Below are positions 38,361 through 50,530 of a stretch of 64,000 nt of DNA, one piece after another. A program made the translations under genes and the position numbers. The notes beneath the pieces are model-generated. The model ran no database searches, was not told the origin of the DNA, and was given only the letters and a program-made list of their open reading frames with translations. Origin of the DNA: Ephydatia muelleri (Eukaryota; Porifera; Demospongiae; Spongillida; Spongillidae); assembly GCA_013339895.1 (NCBI GenBank), contig JABACO010000004.1:10029577-10093576 (forward strand). Direction: 5' to 3'. Within the stretch, counting starts at the first letter, position 1; each line of letters opens with the position of its first letter.

Positions 38361-39185
38361 AGATTTCCCATCATAACGAGAGAGTGCAGTCATTCTTTTC
38401 TACTCTCATTGTTGAGCCAGTCATTCATACTTTCACATACTCAAAGTCCACTGCTCAGTCGTGATTAATTATGTGCCTGGTTCTATGATGGAAATGTGGA
38501 ATCCCTTCATGGAATACATGCTGTTATATTTTTGATTGCCACGGTGATATGCCTTCACTTTCATTCTAATAATCAAACAGTACACAACACAACAGACTGT
38601 TCAACTATCTCTCCAAGAAGACCAACAAGATCAAACCAATGAATGATGCCCACTATGCCCCCTATAAGGGGGAGTGGCGATGGTGGCTGGGAGCAAGGCT
38701 TTGGTTTGTTATTGCGATGTACAGTTTGAATCCAGTGTATAGTTCTGACAATCCATCTCTGCTTCTGTCTATCCAGGCTACCATGGTGATAGTGTTCATG
38801 CTAGTACATGTACAAGCAAGTATACAGCCATTTGGACTGTCAGTTCAAAAGACTGATAAATGCAACACACCACACCAGTTACTGCAATAAGTAGTACAAT
38901 TATCTGGACCTGATGTACCTCCTCAACTGTACTGCGCTAGATATGTTAATGTCTTACACTGTATACCAGAGTTCATATGAAACACTGATTCTGTTGGTGT
39001 TTTGGTGGGCCTTCTATACTATTGCATTGTGGCCATCCTCAAGGCTTGCAAGATATATGGCAGAGCCAGACAGAAATAGATTATTTGAAAGGAAATATAA
39101 AGCAATGCTTTCTATAGAGGTAGATGTATTCACCACCAATAGCACCACCACTTTGACCATCAGGGAACAACTGGGTGACGATTGA
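38361..39185 (+). pseudogene. Decayed copy of the membrane-domain end of the beta-helix receptor
   Basis: Matches the 3' third of the intact gene at 58.6 kb (from its ATAGATTTCCCATCATCA, at about 61.72 kb, to its end). The readable stretch NDAHYAPYKGEWRWWLGARL is identical to that gene's sequence. Deletions, frameshifts and stops interrupt the rest: one span of the last-but-several membrane helix is missing, and a stop occurs after HQLLQ. The end keeps ...TTLTIREQLGDD, which parallels the parent's ...VTVTNHLREPLCED. It is the first and least shortened unit of the array of decayed copies. Confidence 0.85.
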
Positions 39186-41089
39186 AGTATACGTGTCATG
39201 GTACTGTCATATACCTCTGCACTGTAGTAGAGACTCATAGGACATATGTGTTTGTAGCATTGTCTGCAGAGTGTATTGTACTGACAACTTCATTTGGTTA
39301 TTACGATTTTAAAATTGCAGTTATTGTACAAATATGTTTTGGACAGTACTGAAATCTGAGAATACAGTGCTAAGGAAATTGGTATAATTAATCAATCCGG
39401 TGTTATGTGACAAGGGTTTCGCATATGACCACCACAACATCACACCACAACACACTAGGCATACAACCCATGTCATACCCAATGCTCTAGTTTGGCCCTG
39501 AATAAAAGTGAAAAGCACTCCACTCTCCCAGGTACAGTACTATGCAGTAGAGTATTCTGAGACCAATTGGGAAGTGGAGTTCATTACGTATGCCAACCTG
39601 CTTTTACAAACACAGCTAATGTACTTGTAGGAGCCCACTGAGGTTCACACTGGTACAGTACTCTGCAAACCAATATCGGAACGTATACCAACCTCCAACA
39701 GTCTTTTAACTCTTTCAACGCCAAGTACATAATGCCGACATACTCACCCATACGTATCTATGTCACAATTCATGCAGTGTTGGACTGATAATACAGATCG
39801 CTTTGACTACCATTGTTCTTGCATGCTAATGCAATATGGTCCTTGTTATAATCATCTTAGAACACATTTTGGGGTTCAAGTGCATTTTGTATTTCCATCA
39901 TAACCTGGCACGTAATGGTGCCAAACAACTGATACTTTCTATTAACTGGTAAAAGTGAACTGACCTTTTAAACATAGTTCACTACACAGATGTGGGCTAC
40001 ACATTCTGGTTCTGGGAGCACTGAAGTATTGCATTAGTGAAGTCTTCAGAAAAATTGGGTTCTTTGGCAGGTGGAAGAAGCATCATTGCGTTACAAGTAA
40101 TAACCAATGCAAACATGTACTACATGTATTTATAAGGTACACATGCAGCAAGCATGTGCATGCATCATGGAGTTGAAAGGAATATAACGAAGGAATGGTT
40201 TCTATAGAGCTTGGTGAAGTCATCACCAATACTGTCACTGTGATCGTCAGTTATTGTCTGAGGGAACCATTATGTGAATTAACCGATCCGGTGTTAATTT
40301 ACGAAGGTTTGGCATATGTGGACCACCACGTCTGGTAGGTACATCCCACACACCACATCACACTAGGCACAGCTCTCTTCGTATCTGATGCCTTGTTTGG
40401 GCTTGAATAGAAGGACAAGCATTCCAATCTCCCACCTACTTACCCTGCTGTAGAGTATTCTGAGACGAATTGAGAAAGTAGTATACCAATGCAATCAGCC
40501 TTTTAAAAACACAGCTAACGTACTTGTAGTAGTCCACGAGGTCCACACTGGTACAGTACTCTGCAAGCAAATATGTCCTTATAAGGTAGAAGTGCAGCAA
40601 GCATATGCATGCATCATGGAATTGAATGAAATATGAAGTCATGGTTTCTCTAGAGCGATATGAAGTCATCACCAATACTTTCAGCACCACCACTGTGACC
40701 GTCAGTTATGATATAAGGGAACCATTATGTGAAGATTGCAGTACTTGCCATGTTGAGTAACATATATATTTTTCATACCTACTTGTATAAGATCTACATC
40801 ATATTGTTGAATCTTCTGATAGTGTAACTGGTGCTGTGGAAGACAAACATAAATTGAGATCATTCAGCTGTTGTATTCACTGCAGCGGTGGCAGAAGGTA
40901 TATAATACGATTGGGGTGGGGGGGGGGAGGGGAGCTCCAAAAGTGAGGATAATTGAATTCACTATACAGCAGGGGGCAGATATAGGCTTTTGTTGATAGT
41001 ATTCCTCCTGTCCGGCTATGGGGATGGGGGAGTGTAGCAAGAAGCTCCCGATAAGCCCCCCAGACACCCAGGAATGTTTTGTAAAATCG

Positions 41090-41455
41090 ATGAACATGCT
41101 AGTACAAGCAAATATACAGCTATTTGGACTGTCAGTACAAAAGACAGATTAATGCAACAGACACACCAGTTTCTGCAATAAGTTGTACAATTATCTGGAC
41201 CTGATGTACCTCCTCAACTGTACTGCACTAGCCATGTTAATTTCTTACATTGTATACCAGAGTTCAAATGAAACACTGATTCTGTTGGAGTTTTAGTACC
41301 TCCTATACTATTGCATTGTGGCCATGCAGGGTCTATGGCAGAGCCAGACAGAAATAGATTATAATATCAAGCAATGCTTTCTACAGAGGTAGATGTATTC
41401 ACCACCAATAGCACCACCACTTTGACCATCAGGGAACAACTGGGTGACGATTGAA
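41090..41455 (+). pseudogene. Decayed receptor end, array unit 2
   Basis: Copy of the last membrane spans and tail of the 58.6-kb gene, broken by stops (for example TTTTAGTACC in place of the TTTTAGTGGGCC of the parent) and small deletions. The end ...CATCAGGGAACAACTGGGTG matches the unit at 39.1 kb. Confidence 0.8.
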
Positions 41456-43366
41456 GTATACATGTCATGGTACTGTCATATACCTCTGCACTGTAGTAGA
41501 GACTCATAGGACATATGTATTTGTAGCATTGTCTGCAGAGTGTAATGTACTGACAACTTCATTTGGTTATTACGATTTTAAAATTGCAGTTATTGTAAAA
41601 ATATGTTTTGGACAGTACAGTGAAATCTGAGAATACAGTGCTCATGAAATTGGTATAATTAATCAATCCGGTGTTATGTGACAAGGGTTTGGCATATGAC
41701 CACCACAACATCTCTTTGGTACATCCCACACACCACAACACACTAGCCATGCAACCCATGTCATACCCAATGCTCTAGTTTGGCCCTGAATAAAAGTGAA
41801 AAGCACTCCACTCTCCCAGCTACAGTACTATGCAGTAGAGTATTCTGAGACCAATTGGGAAGTGGAGTTCATTACGTATGCCAACCTGCTTTTACAAACA
41901 CAGCTAACGTACTTGTAGGAGCCCACTGAGGTTCACACTGGTACAGTACTCTGCAAACCAATATCGGAACGTATACCAACCTCCAACAGTCTTTTAACTC
42001 TTTCAACTTACTCACCCATACCTATTTATATCACAATTCATGCAGTGTTGGACTGATAATACAGATCGCTTTGACTACCATTGTTCTTGCATGCTAATGC
42101 AATATGGTCCTTGTCATAATCATCTCTAGACACATTTTGGGGCTCAAGTGCATTTTGTGTTTCCATCATAATCTGGCACGTATTGTGCCAACAACTGATA
42201 CTTTTTATTAACTGGTAAAAGTGAACTGACCTTCTAAACATAGTTCACTACACAGATGTGGGTTACACATTCTGGTTCTGGGAGCACTGAAGTATTGCAT
42301 TAGTGAAGTCATCAGAATAATTGGGTTCTTTGGGAGGTGGAAGAAGCATCATTGCGTTACAAGTAATAACCAATGCAAACATGTACTACATGTATATATA
42401 AGGTACAAGTGCAGCAAGCATATGCATGCATCATGGAATTGAAAGGAATATAACGAAGGAATGGTTTTTATAGAGCTCTATGAAGTCATCACCATACCTT
42501 CAGCACCACCACTGTGATCGTCAGTTATAGTCTGAGGGAACCATTATGTGAATTAACCGATCCGGTGTTAATTTACGAAGGTTTGGCATATGTGGACCAC
42601 CATGTCTGGTAGGTACATCCCACACACCACATCACACTAGGCACAGCTCTCTTCGTATCTGATGCCCTTGTTTGGGCTTGAATAGAAGTTACAAGCATTC
42701 CACTCTCCCAGCTACTTACCCTGCCAGTAGAATATTCTGAGACCAATTGAGAAAGTGGTAAACCAATGCAATCAGCCTTTTAAAAACACAGCTATCATAC
42801 TTGTAGTAGTCCACGAGGTCCACACTGGTACAGTACTCTGCAAACCAAATATGTCCTTATAAGGTAGAAGTGCAGCAAGCATATGCATGCATCATGGAAT
42901 TGAATGAAATATGAAGTCATGGTTTCTCTAGAGCGATATGAAGTCATCACCAATACTTTCAGCACCACCACTGTGACCGTCAGTTATGATATAAGGGAAC
43001 CATTATGTGAAGATTGCAGTACTTGCCATGTTGAGTAACATATATATTTTTCATACCTACTTGTATAAGATCTACATCATATTGTTGAATCTTCTGATAG
43101 TGTAACTGGTGCTGTGGAAGACAAACATAAATTGAGATCATTCAGCTGTTGTATTCACTGCAGCGGTGGCAGAAGGTATATAATACGATTGGGGTGGGGG
43201 GGGGAGGGGAGCTCCAAAAGTGAGGATAATTGAATTCACTATACAGCAGGGGGCAGATATAGGCTTTTGTTGATAGTATTCCTCCTGTCCGGCTATGGGG
43301 ATGGGGGAGTGTAGCAAGAAGCTCCCGATAAGCCCCCCAGACACCCAGGAATGTTTTGTAAAATCG

Positions 43367-43732
43367 ATGAACATGCTAGTACAAGCAAATATACAGCTAT
43401 TTGGACTGTCAGTACAAAAGACAGATTAATGCAACAGACACACCAGTTTCTGCAATAAGTTGTACAATTATCTGGACCTGATGTACCTCCTCAACTGTAC
43501 TGCACTAGCCATGTTAATTTCTTACATTGTATACCAGAGTTCAAATGAAACACTGATTCTGTTGGAGTTTTAGTACCTCCTATACTATTGCATTGTGGCC
43601 ATGCAGGGTCTATGGCAGAGCCAGACAGAAATAGATTATAATATCAAGCAATGCTTTCTACAGAGGTAGATGTATTCACCACCAATAGCACCACCACTTT
43701 GACCATCAGGGAACAACTGGGTGACGATTGAA
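43367..43732 (+). pseudogene. Decayed receptor end, array unit 3
   Basis: Apparently identical to the unit at 41,090-41,455, with the same stops and deletions, so it arose by recent tandem duplication after decay. Confidence 0.8.
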
Positions 43733-45471
43733 GTATACATGTCATGGTACTGTCATATACCTCTGCACTGTAGTAGAGACTCATAGGACATATGTATTTG
43801 TAGCATTGTCTGCAGAGTGTAATGTACTGACAACTTCATTTGGTTATTACGATTTTAAAATTGCAGTTATTGTAAAAATATGTTTTGGACAGTACAGTGA
43901 AATCTGAGAATACAGTGCTCATGAAATTGGTATAATTAATCAATCCGGTGTTATGTGACAAGGGTTTGGCATATGACCACCACAACATCTCTTTGGTACA
44001 TCCCACACACCACAACACACTAGCCATGCAACCCATGTCATACCCAATGCTCTAGTTTGGCCCTGAATAAAAGTGAAAAGCACTCCACTCTCCCAGCTAC
44101 AGTACTATGCAGTAGAGTATTCTGAGACCAATTGGGAAGTGGAGTTCATTACGTATGCCAACCTGCTTTTACAAACACAGCTAACGTACTTGTAGGAGCC
44201 CACTGAGGTTCACACTGGTACAGTACTCTGCAAACCAATATCGGAACGTATACCAACCTCCAACAGTCTTTTAACTCTTTCAACTTACTCACCCATACCT
44301 ATTTATATCACAATTCATGCAGTGTTGGACTGATAATACAGATCGCTTTGACTACCATTGTTCTTGCATGCTAATGCAATATGGTCCTTGTCATAATCAT
44401 CTCTAGACACATTTTGGGGCTCAAGTGCATTTTGTGTTTCCATCATAATCTGGCACGTATTGTGCCAACAACTGATACTTTTTATTAACTGGTAAAAGTG
44501 AACTGACCTTCTAAACATAGTTCACTACACAGATGTGGGTTACACATTCTGGTTCTGGGAGCACTGAAGTATTGCATTAGTGAAGTCATCAGAATAATTG
44601 GGTTCTTTGGGAGGTGGAAGAAGCATCATTGCGTTACAAGTAATAACCAATGCAAACATGTACTACATGTATATATAAGGTACAAGTGCAGCAAGCATAT
44701 GCATGCATCATGGAATTGAAAGGAATATAACGAAGGAATGGTTTTTATAGAGCTCTATGAAGTCATCACCATACCTTCAGCACCACCACTGTGATCGTCA
44801 GTTATAGTCTGAGGGAACCATTATGTGAATTAACCGATCCGGTGTTAATTTACGAAGGTTTGGCATATGTGGACCACCATGTCTGGTAGGTACATCCCAC
44901 ACACCACATCACACTAGGCACAGCTCTCTTCGTATCTGATGCCCTTGTTTGGGCTTGAATAGAAGTTACAAGCATTCCACTCTCCCAGCTACTTACCCTG
45001 CCAGTAGAATATTCTGAGACCAATTGAGAAAGTGGTAAACCAATGCAATCAGCCTTTTAAAAACACAGCTATCATACTTGTAGTAGTCCACGAGGTCCAC
45101 ACTGGTACAGTACTCTGCAAACCAAATATGTCCTTATAAGGTAGAAGTGCAGCAAGCATATGCATGCATCATGGAATTGAATGAAATATGAAGTAATGGT
45201 TTCTATAGAGCTATATGAAGTCATCACCAATACTTTCAGCACCACCACTGTGACCATCAGTTATGATATAAGGGAACCATTATGTGAAGATTGAAGTACT
45301 TTCCATGTTCAGTAACATATATATTTTTCATACCTACTTGTATAAGATCTACATCATATTGTTGAATCTTCTGATAGAGTAATGGTGCTGTATCTGGAAG
45401 ACAAACATGAATTGAGATCATTCAGCTGTTCTATTCACTGCAGCGGTGGCAGAAGGTATATAATAAGATTC

Positions 45472-45495
45472 GGGGGGGGGGGGGGGGGGGGGGGG
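45472..45495. repeat. Poly-G tract of 24
   Basis: Expanded version of the shorter G run (9-10 Gs) present at the equivalent place in array units 2 and 3. Confidence 0.95.
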
Positions 45496-45830
45496 AGAGA
45501 GAATAATTAAATTCATTATACAGCAGGGGGCAGATATAGGCTTTTGTTGATAGTATTTCTCCTGTCCGGCTATGGGGATAGGGGAGTGTAGTAAGAAGCT
45601 CCCGATAAGCCCCCCAGACCCCCTAGAATGTTTGTAAAATCGATGAACATGCTAGTACAAGCAAATATAGCTATTTGGACTGTCAGTTCAAAAGACAGAT
45701 AAATGCAACAGACACACCAGTTTATGCTATAAGTTGTACAATTATCTGGACCTTATGTACCTCCTCAACTGTACTGCACTAGCCATGTTAAATTGTGTAC
45801 CAGAGTTCAAATGAAACACTGATTCTGTTG

Positions 45831-48800
45831 CACAGCGAAACCATTACATTGAGACGGTAACGTCTCATCACGTGACCTTACCCGTCACTCAGATGTAGGC
45901 GGATACCGTTGATATCAATACCAACGGTCCGTCTGTGGACGGTGAGTGGACGGCAACGTCCTTCCCCTCCGTCGCTCTGTCACGTCTTCAAACGTTATAA
46001 TCCGTCAGTCCGGGAAATCCACGGTTAAAGGCGGTTCGCTTTTTACCGCATCGTACCGTCACTCCGTCAGTACGTAAGGTTGGATTTCTGGCTACCGGTA
46101 CTACAGCGGTACCGCTTCTACTTTCTATCCATGCAGCTTTATCGTATACGTGCACCATCCCATTCACTTTTCTCAGGGTTAGTTCTTCAAAAAACCATAT
46201 ACAAATACAAATGCATATAAAAAGGAAGAGCAAGTGTCAGTTTTGCTTGGTCTCCACATTAGGCAAAAAGCCGGATTCCGTTCTGTTGAAAGATAATTAT
46301 GTGTAGCATCAATCATGAATGCATGAACCACAGAAGTACTTGCTTACACATTTGCGCCGATATTGACAATCTGCGCGCGATGACACTGGCACAAACGGTG
46401 GAGCCACTCACATCATCAAACGTTCATCTTGTGTAAAAAGTCACAGATGAGAAAAAAAAAGTGACCCTTGTACATACCTCATTGCGTTCCAAAGCCAAAA
46501 AAAAAATAAAGGTCGCTGGGTAGAGGAAATACAATTAAATAACGCACCAATAATACGTTACACCTACTAATATGTGTTCGCGTTACAACCTATTGATCTT
46601 CCACACCCCAAAAATGGCACTTACGCAGCACTCATGTCTTATCATCAGTATGTGGCGAATCAACAAGTTTATTCGGATCCATAAGTTCCACGCCAATCTT
46701 TGAACCTGAAAGTTGCTATAGAGGAGGACAAAGGCCGATAGCGAAACGCTTACCATATCGTGCTCTTTGCTGCGCTGATGCACGTTGTACTTTGGCGCCA
46801 GAATAGGTTGCGATAAAATACCATCGGCTACACCACTGTTTCCCCGCCAAAACCTATTATTAATAGTCACGTGAATTGGTCAAGGGACAGTTATTAACCA
46901 ACAACTGTCAATCAATTGCAATTAGCGAGCTTATACCGCTTGTTATTGGTATGCGATTTGTTGCCATGGCAATGAGGTAACAGTCCAGTACATGTATGTG
47001 CGATTTAAATCTTTTATCAGCCTTGAAATTGATTCATTAAGGTCCAATACAAGAATGCAGAACATACAACATGTACATGGAATCAGTTTTTAGTTTGAGT
47101 GAGGATGGAAGACATAATCCTTTATCCCTACACATGTAAAGAATGAACGAAGTACTTCTATAATGTTGCACACAGCCACACACACGTCACACAAACAGGC
47201 ACACATCACACACAGGCACACATCACACACAGGCACACATCACACAAGGCATACATCACACATAGGCACACATCACATATAGGCACACATCACACAGAGG
47301 CACACATCACACAGAGGCACACATCACACAGAGGCACACATCACACAGGATACATAACACAAAGGCACCATCACACAGGTACACATCACACAGGCACACA
47401 TCACACAGAGGCACACATCACAGAGGCACTCATCACTAAGGCTACAAATACACACAGGCACATATCACACACAGGCACACATGACACCAACAGGCACACA
47501 TCTCACAGGCACACATCATACAGGCACACATCACACAGGCACACATCAACAGACACACATCACACACAGGCACACATCACACACAGGCACACATCACACA
47601 CAGGCACACATCACACAAACAGGCAAACATCACACACAGGCATACATCACACATAGGCACAAATGACACACAGGCACAAATCACAAAGGCACACATAATA
47701 AAGAGGCACACATCACACATAGGCACACGTCACACATCACACAGGCACACATCACACACAGAGGCACACATCACACTGGCACACATCACACATAGGCACA
47801 CGTCACACATCACACAGGCACACATCACACACAGAGGCACACATCACACTGGCACACATAACACAGAAGCACCATCACACAGGTACACATTACACAGACA
47901 CACATCACACACAGGCACACATCACACAAACAGGCACACATCACACACAGGCATACATCACGCACAGGCACAAATGACACACAGGCACAAATCACACAGG
48001 CACACATCACACATAGGCACAAATCACACATCACACAGGCACACACAGAGGCACACATCACACAGGCACACATCTCACAGACACAGGCACATGTCACACA
48101 CAGACACACATCACACATAGACACTCATCACTAAGGCTACATATCACACACATGCACACATCACACACATGCATACATCACACACATGCACACATCACAC
48201 AGGCACATATCACACACAAGTTACACATATTGGCACACATTACAGACAGGCACACATCACACAGAGGTATGCACACAGACACACATAGCACACAGCCACA
48301 CATCACACACAGACACACATCACATTTAGGCACACATCACTAAGGCTACAGGCACACATGACACATAGGCACATATCACACACAGGCACACATCACACAC
48401 AGGTTACACATATTGGCACACATTACACACCAGGCACACATCACACATAGGCACACATCACACAGAGGCACACATCACACAGAGGCATGTGTAAATCACA
48501 CACAGGCACACATCACACGCAGGCATACATCACACACAGCCACATCACACACAGGCACACATCGCACATCGGCACACATCACACATCACACATCACACAT
48601 CTCACACACACATCACATAGGCACACATCACACACAGGCACACATCACACACACAGGCACACATCACACACAGAGGCACACATCACACACAGAGGCACAC
48701 ATCACACACAGCCACACATCACACACACACTAAGGTTACACATCACACACAAGCACACATCACGCACAGAGCCTAGGCACACATAACACAGAGGGACACA

Positions 48801-49678
48801 TCACACAGAGGCACGTGTACATCACAAATCACACACAGGAACACATCACACAGAGGCATGTGTACATCACACACAGGCTACACTTATTGGCACACATTAC
48901 ACACAGGGACACATGTATCATAAACAGAGGCGCATATCACACAGAGGCACTCATCACTAAGGCTACATATTACACAGAGGCACACATTGACACAGAGGCA
49001 CACATCAACACACACACAGTGGCACACATCTCACACAGAGGCACACATCACATACACACACAGGCAACTGGTGCCATTTATAGTTACGGAGTCCTTGCTG
49101 TAAAGATTCTTTACTTGATGACGAATCTGACTCAGAGCCGGAGAGGTATTCGATATGCTCTCCTGTCTGCCATAGTACCGGTACATCTGTATAATAAAAA
49201 AGGATACAATTAGCTGCTAATAGCTACCGCTCAGCACTAGCTATATCTCGCGAATCGAGTATACGCATATGCAGCTGCGCATATGCATACATAATCGGTG
49301 CACGTGTATGATATACGATACATATACTTTCCGCAGGAAGCTGTAGTTTAGCTTGAAGAGAACTATCAGCTTTGGATGACGACTCTACTAGCATTTGGTG
49401 TTCAAAAAATGTACATCTACACACGTATTCCCCGCAGTGGTGACAGTAACGTCATATGCCGCTCATTTTTTGAATTCAGAAGGAGTTACTTGTATCACGT
49501 GACCATGCGTCAATAATAGTGGAGGACGCGGTACCGTGCGGTAGCGTTCGTCGATTACCGTTCATAAATACACGGATACCGTCACTAAACGTTTCCGTGA
49601 AATTTACGTGGAAGTCCGTCTTGATCGAAAGTGACGGGGCACCGTTGCAACCCGTCTCCGGATAGCGGTTTCGCTGTG
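45831..49678. mobile_element. 3,848-bp non-autonomous CACTA-like element, CACAGCGAAACC ends, TTG duplication
   Basis: The left end is CACAGCGAAACC (45,831-45,842) and the right end is GGTTTCGCTGTG (49,667-49,678), a perfect 12-bp terminal inverted repeat with a further shared GAGACGG a few bases inside. TTG at 45,828-45,830 is repeated at 49,679-49,681, and the uninterrupted array units supply the empty site (CTGTTGGAG). Both subterminal regions, about 400 bases on the left and 240 on the right, are packed with ACCGTCAC, CCGTC and GACGG motifs in both orientations. Established knowledge: CACTA/EnSpm elements have CAC-starting ends, 3-bp target duplications and subterminal repeats bound by their accessory protein. 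No transposase is encoded, so it must be moved by another element. Confidence 0.88.
47165..49062. repeat. CACACATCACACAGGCA minisatellite, 1.9 kb
   Basis: More than 100 imperfect copies of a short unit around 15-18 bases (GGCACACATCACACACA, with AGAGGCACACATCACACAG variants) fill half of the element. The His/Thr and Cys/Val reading frames across it are artefacts. Confidence 0.92.
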
Positions 49679-50530
49679 TTGGAGTTTTAGTACCTCCTAT
49701 ACTATTGCATTGTGGCCATGCAAGGCTTGCAAGATCTATGGCAGAGCCAGAAAGAAATGGATTATTTGAAAGGAAATATAAAGCAATGCTTTCTATAGAG
49801 GTAGATGTATTCACCACCAATAGCACCACCACTTTGACCATCAGGGAACAACTGGGTGACGATTGAAGTATACATGTCATGGTACTGTCATATACCTCTG
49901 CACTGTAGTAGAGACTCATAGGACATATGTGTTTGTAGCATTGTCTGCAGAGTGTATTGTACTGACAACTTCATTTGGTTATTACGATATTAAAATTGCA
50001 GTTATTGTATAAATATGTTTTGGACAGTACAGTGAAATCTGAGAATACATTGCTAGAGAAATTGGTATAATTAATCAATCCGGTGTTATGTGACAAGGTT
50101 TTGGCATATGAGCACCACAACATCTGTTTGGTACATCCCACACACCGCAACACACTAGGCATACAACCCATGTCATACCCAATGCCCTAGTTTGGCCCTG
50201 AATGAAAGTGAAAAGCATTCCACTCTCCCTGCTACGTACCCTGCAGTAGAGTATTCGGAGACCAATTGAGAAAGTGGTATGCCAATGCAATCAGCCTTTT
50301 AAAAACACAGCTAACGTACTTATAGTACTCACACTGGTACAGTACTCTGCTAACCCAATATGGTAGAAGTGCAGCAAGCATATGCATGCATCATGGAATG
50401 GAAAGGAAATATAAAGTAATGGTTCCTGTAGAGCTGGATGAAGTCATCACCAATACTACCACTGTGACCATCAGTTATGATGTAAGGGAACCATTATGTG
50501 AAGATTGAAGTACTTTCCATGTTCAGTAAC

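Larger units (their letters stand above)
40560..45115. repeat. Near-identical 2,277-bp tandem duplication
   Basis: Corresponding points are 2,277 or 2,278 bases apart: 41,097 and 43,374; 41,759 and 44,036; 42,241 and 44,518; 40,861 and 43,139. The only difference noticed in the compared stretches is ten versus nine Gs in a poly-G run (about 40,918-40,927 and 43,196-43,204), which shifts the offset by one. Confidence 0.85.
45645..49867 (+). pseudogene. Decayed receptor end, array unit 4, split by insertion
   Basis: The left part, 45,645-45,830, stops inside CTGATTCTGTTG. The right part, 49,679-49,867, resumes TTGGAGTTTTAGTACC exactly where the intact units continue. The 3,848 bases between are a transposable element. 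The right part keeps a longer tail (LFERKYKAMLSIEVDVF-like) than units 2 and 3 do. Confidence 0.85.
38810..50530. repeat. Array with period of about 2.28 kb of decayed receptor 3' ends
   Basis: The block starting with a GTACAAGCAAATATACAGC-type sequence (parent membrane segment) recurs at about 38,812, 41,099, 43,376 and 45,655. Each is followed by the same 3' flank, in which the parent's last 80 to 100 bases reappear twice more (for example at about 40,195-40,280 and 40,630-40,735). Units 2 and 3 are almost identical; units 1 and 4 are more diverged. Unit 4 is split by the element 45,831-49,678. Frames on the minus strand here (starting MFIDFTKHSW, MGCMASVLW or MFRRSVHFY) repeat only because the DNA repeats. 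Confidence 0.85.

Noticed and set aside
40864-44518. Minus-strand frames repeated at 2,277-bp spacing as possible conserved genes
   Set aside because: They repeat because the DNA was duplicated, and they are antisense to decayed receptor sequence and its flank. No family resemblance.
47481-49213. His/Thr-rich frames and an antisense Cys/Val frame
   Set aside because: Produced by the CA-rich minisatellite inside the transposable element.
10541-49590. ACCGTCAC shared by the first transposase spacer (10,543), 25,864 and the ends of the 3.85-kb element
   Set aside because: An 8-mer is expected about twice by chance in this much sequence on both strands. Only the clusters inside the element ends are convincing.
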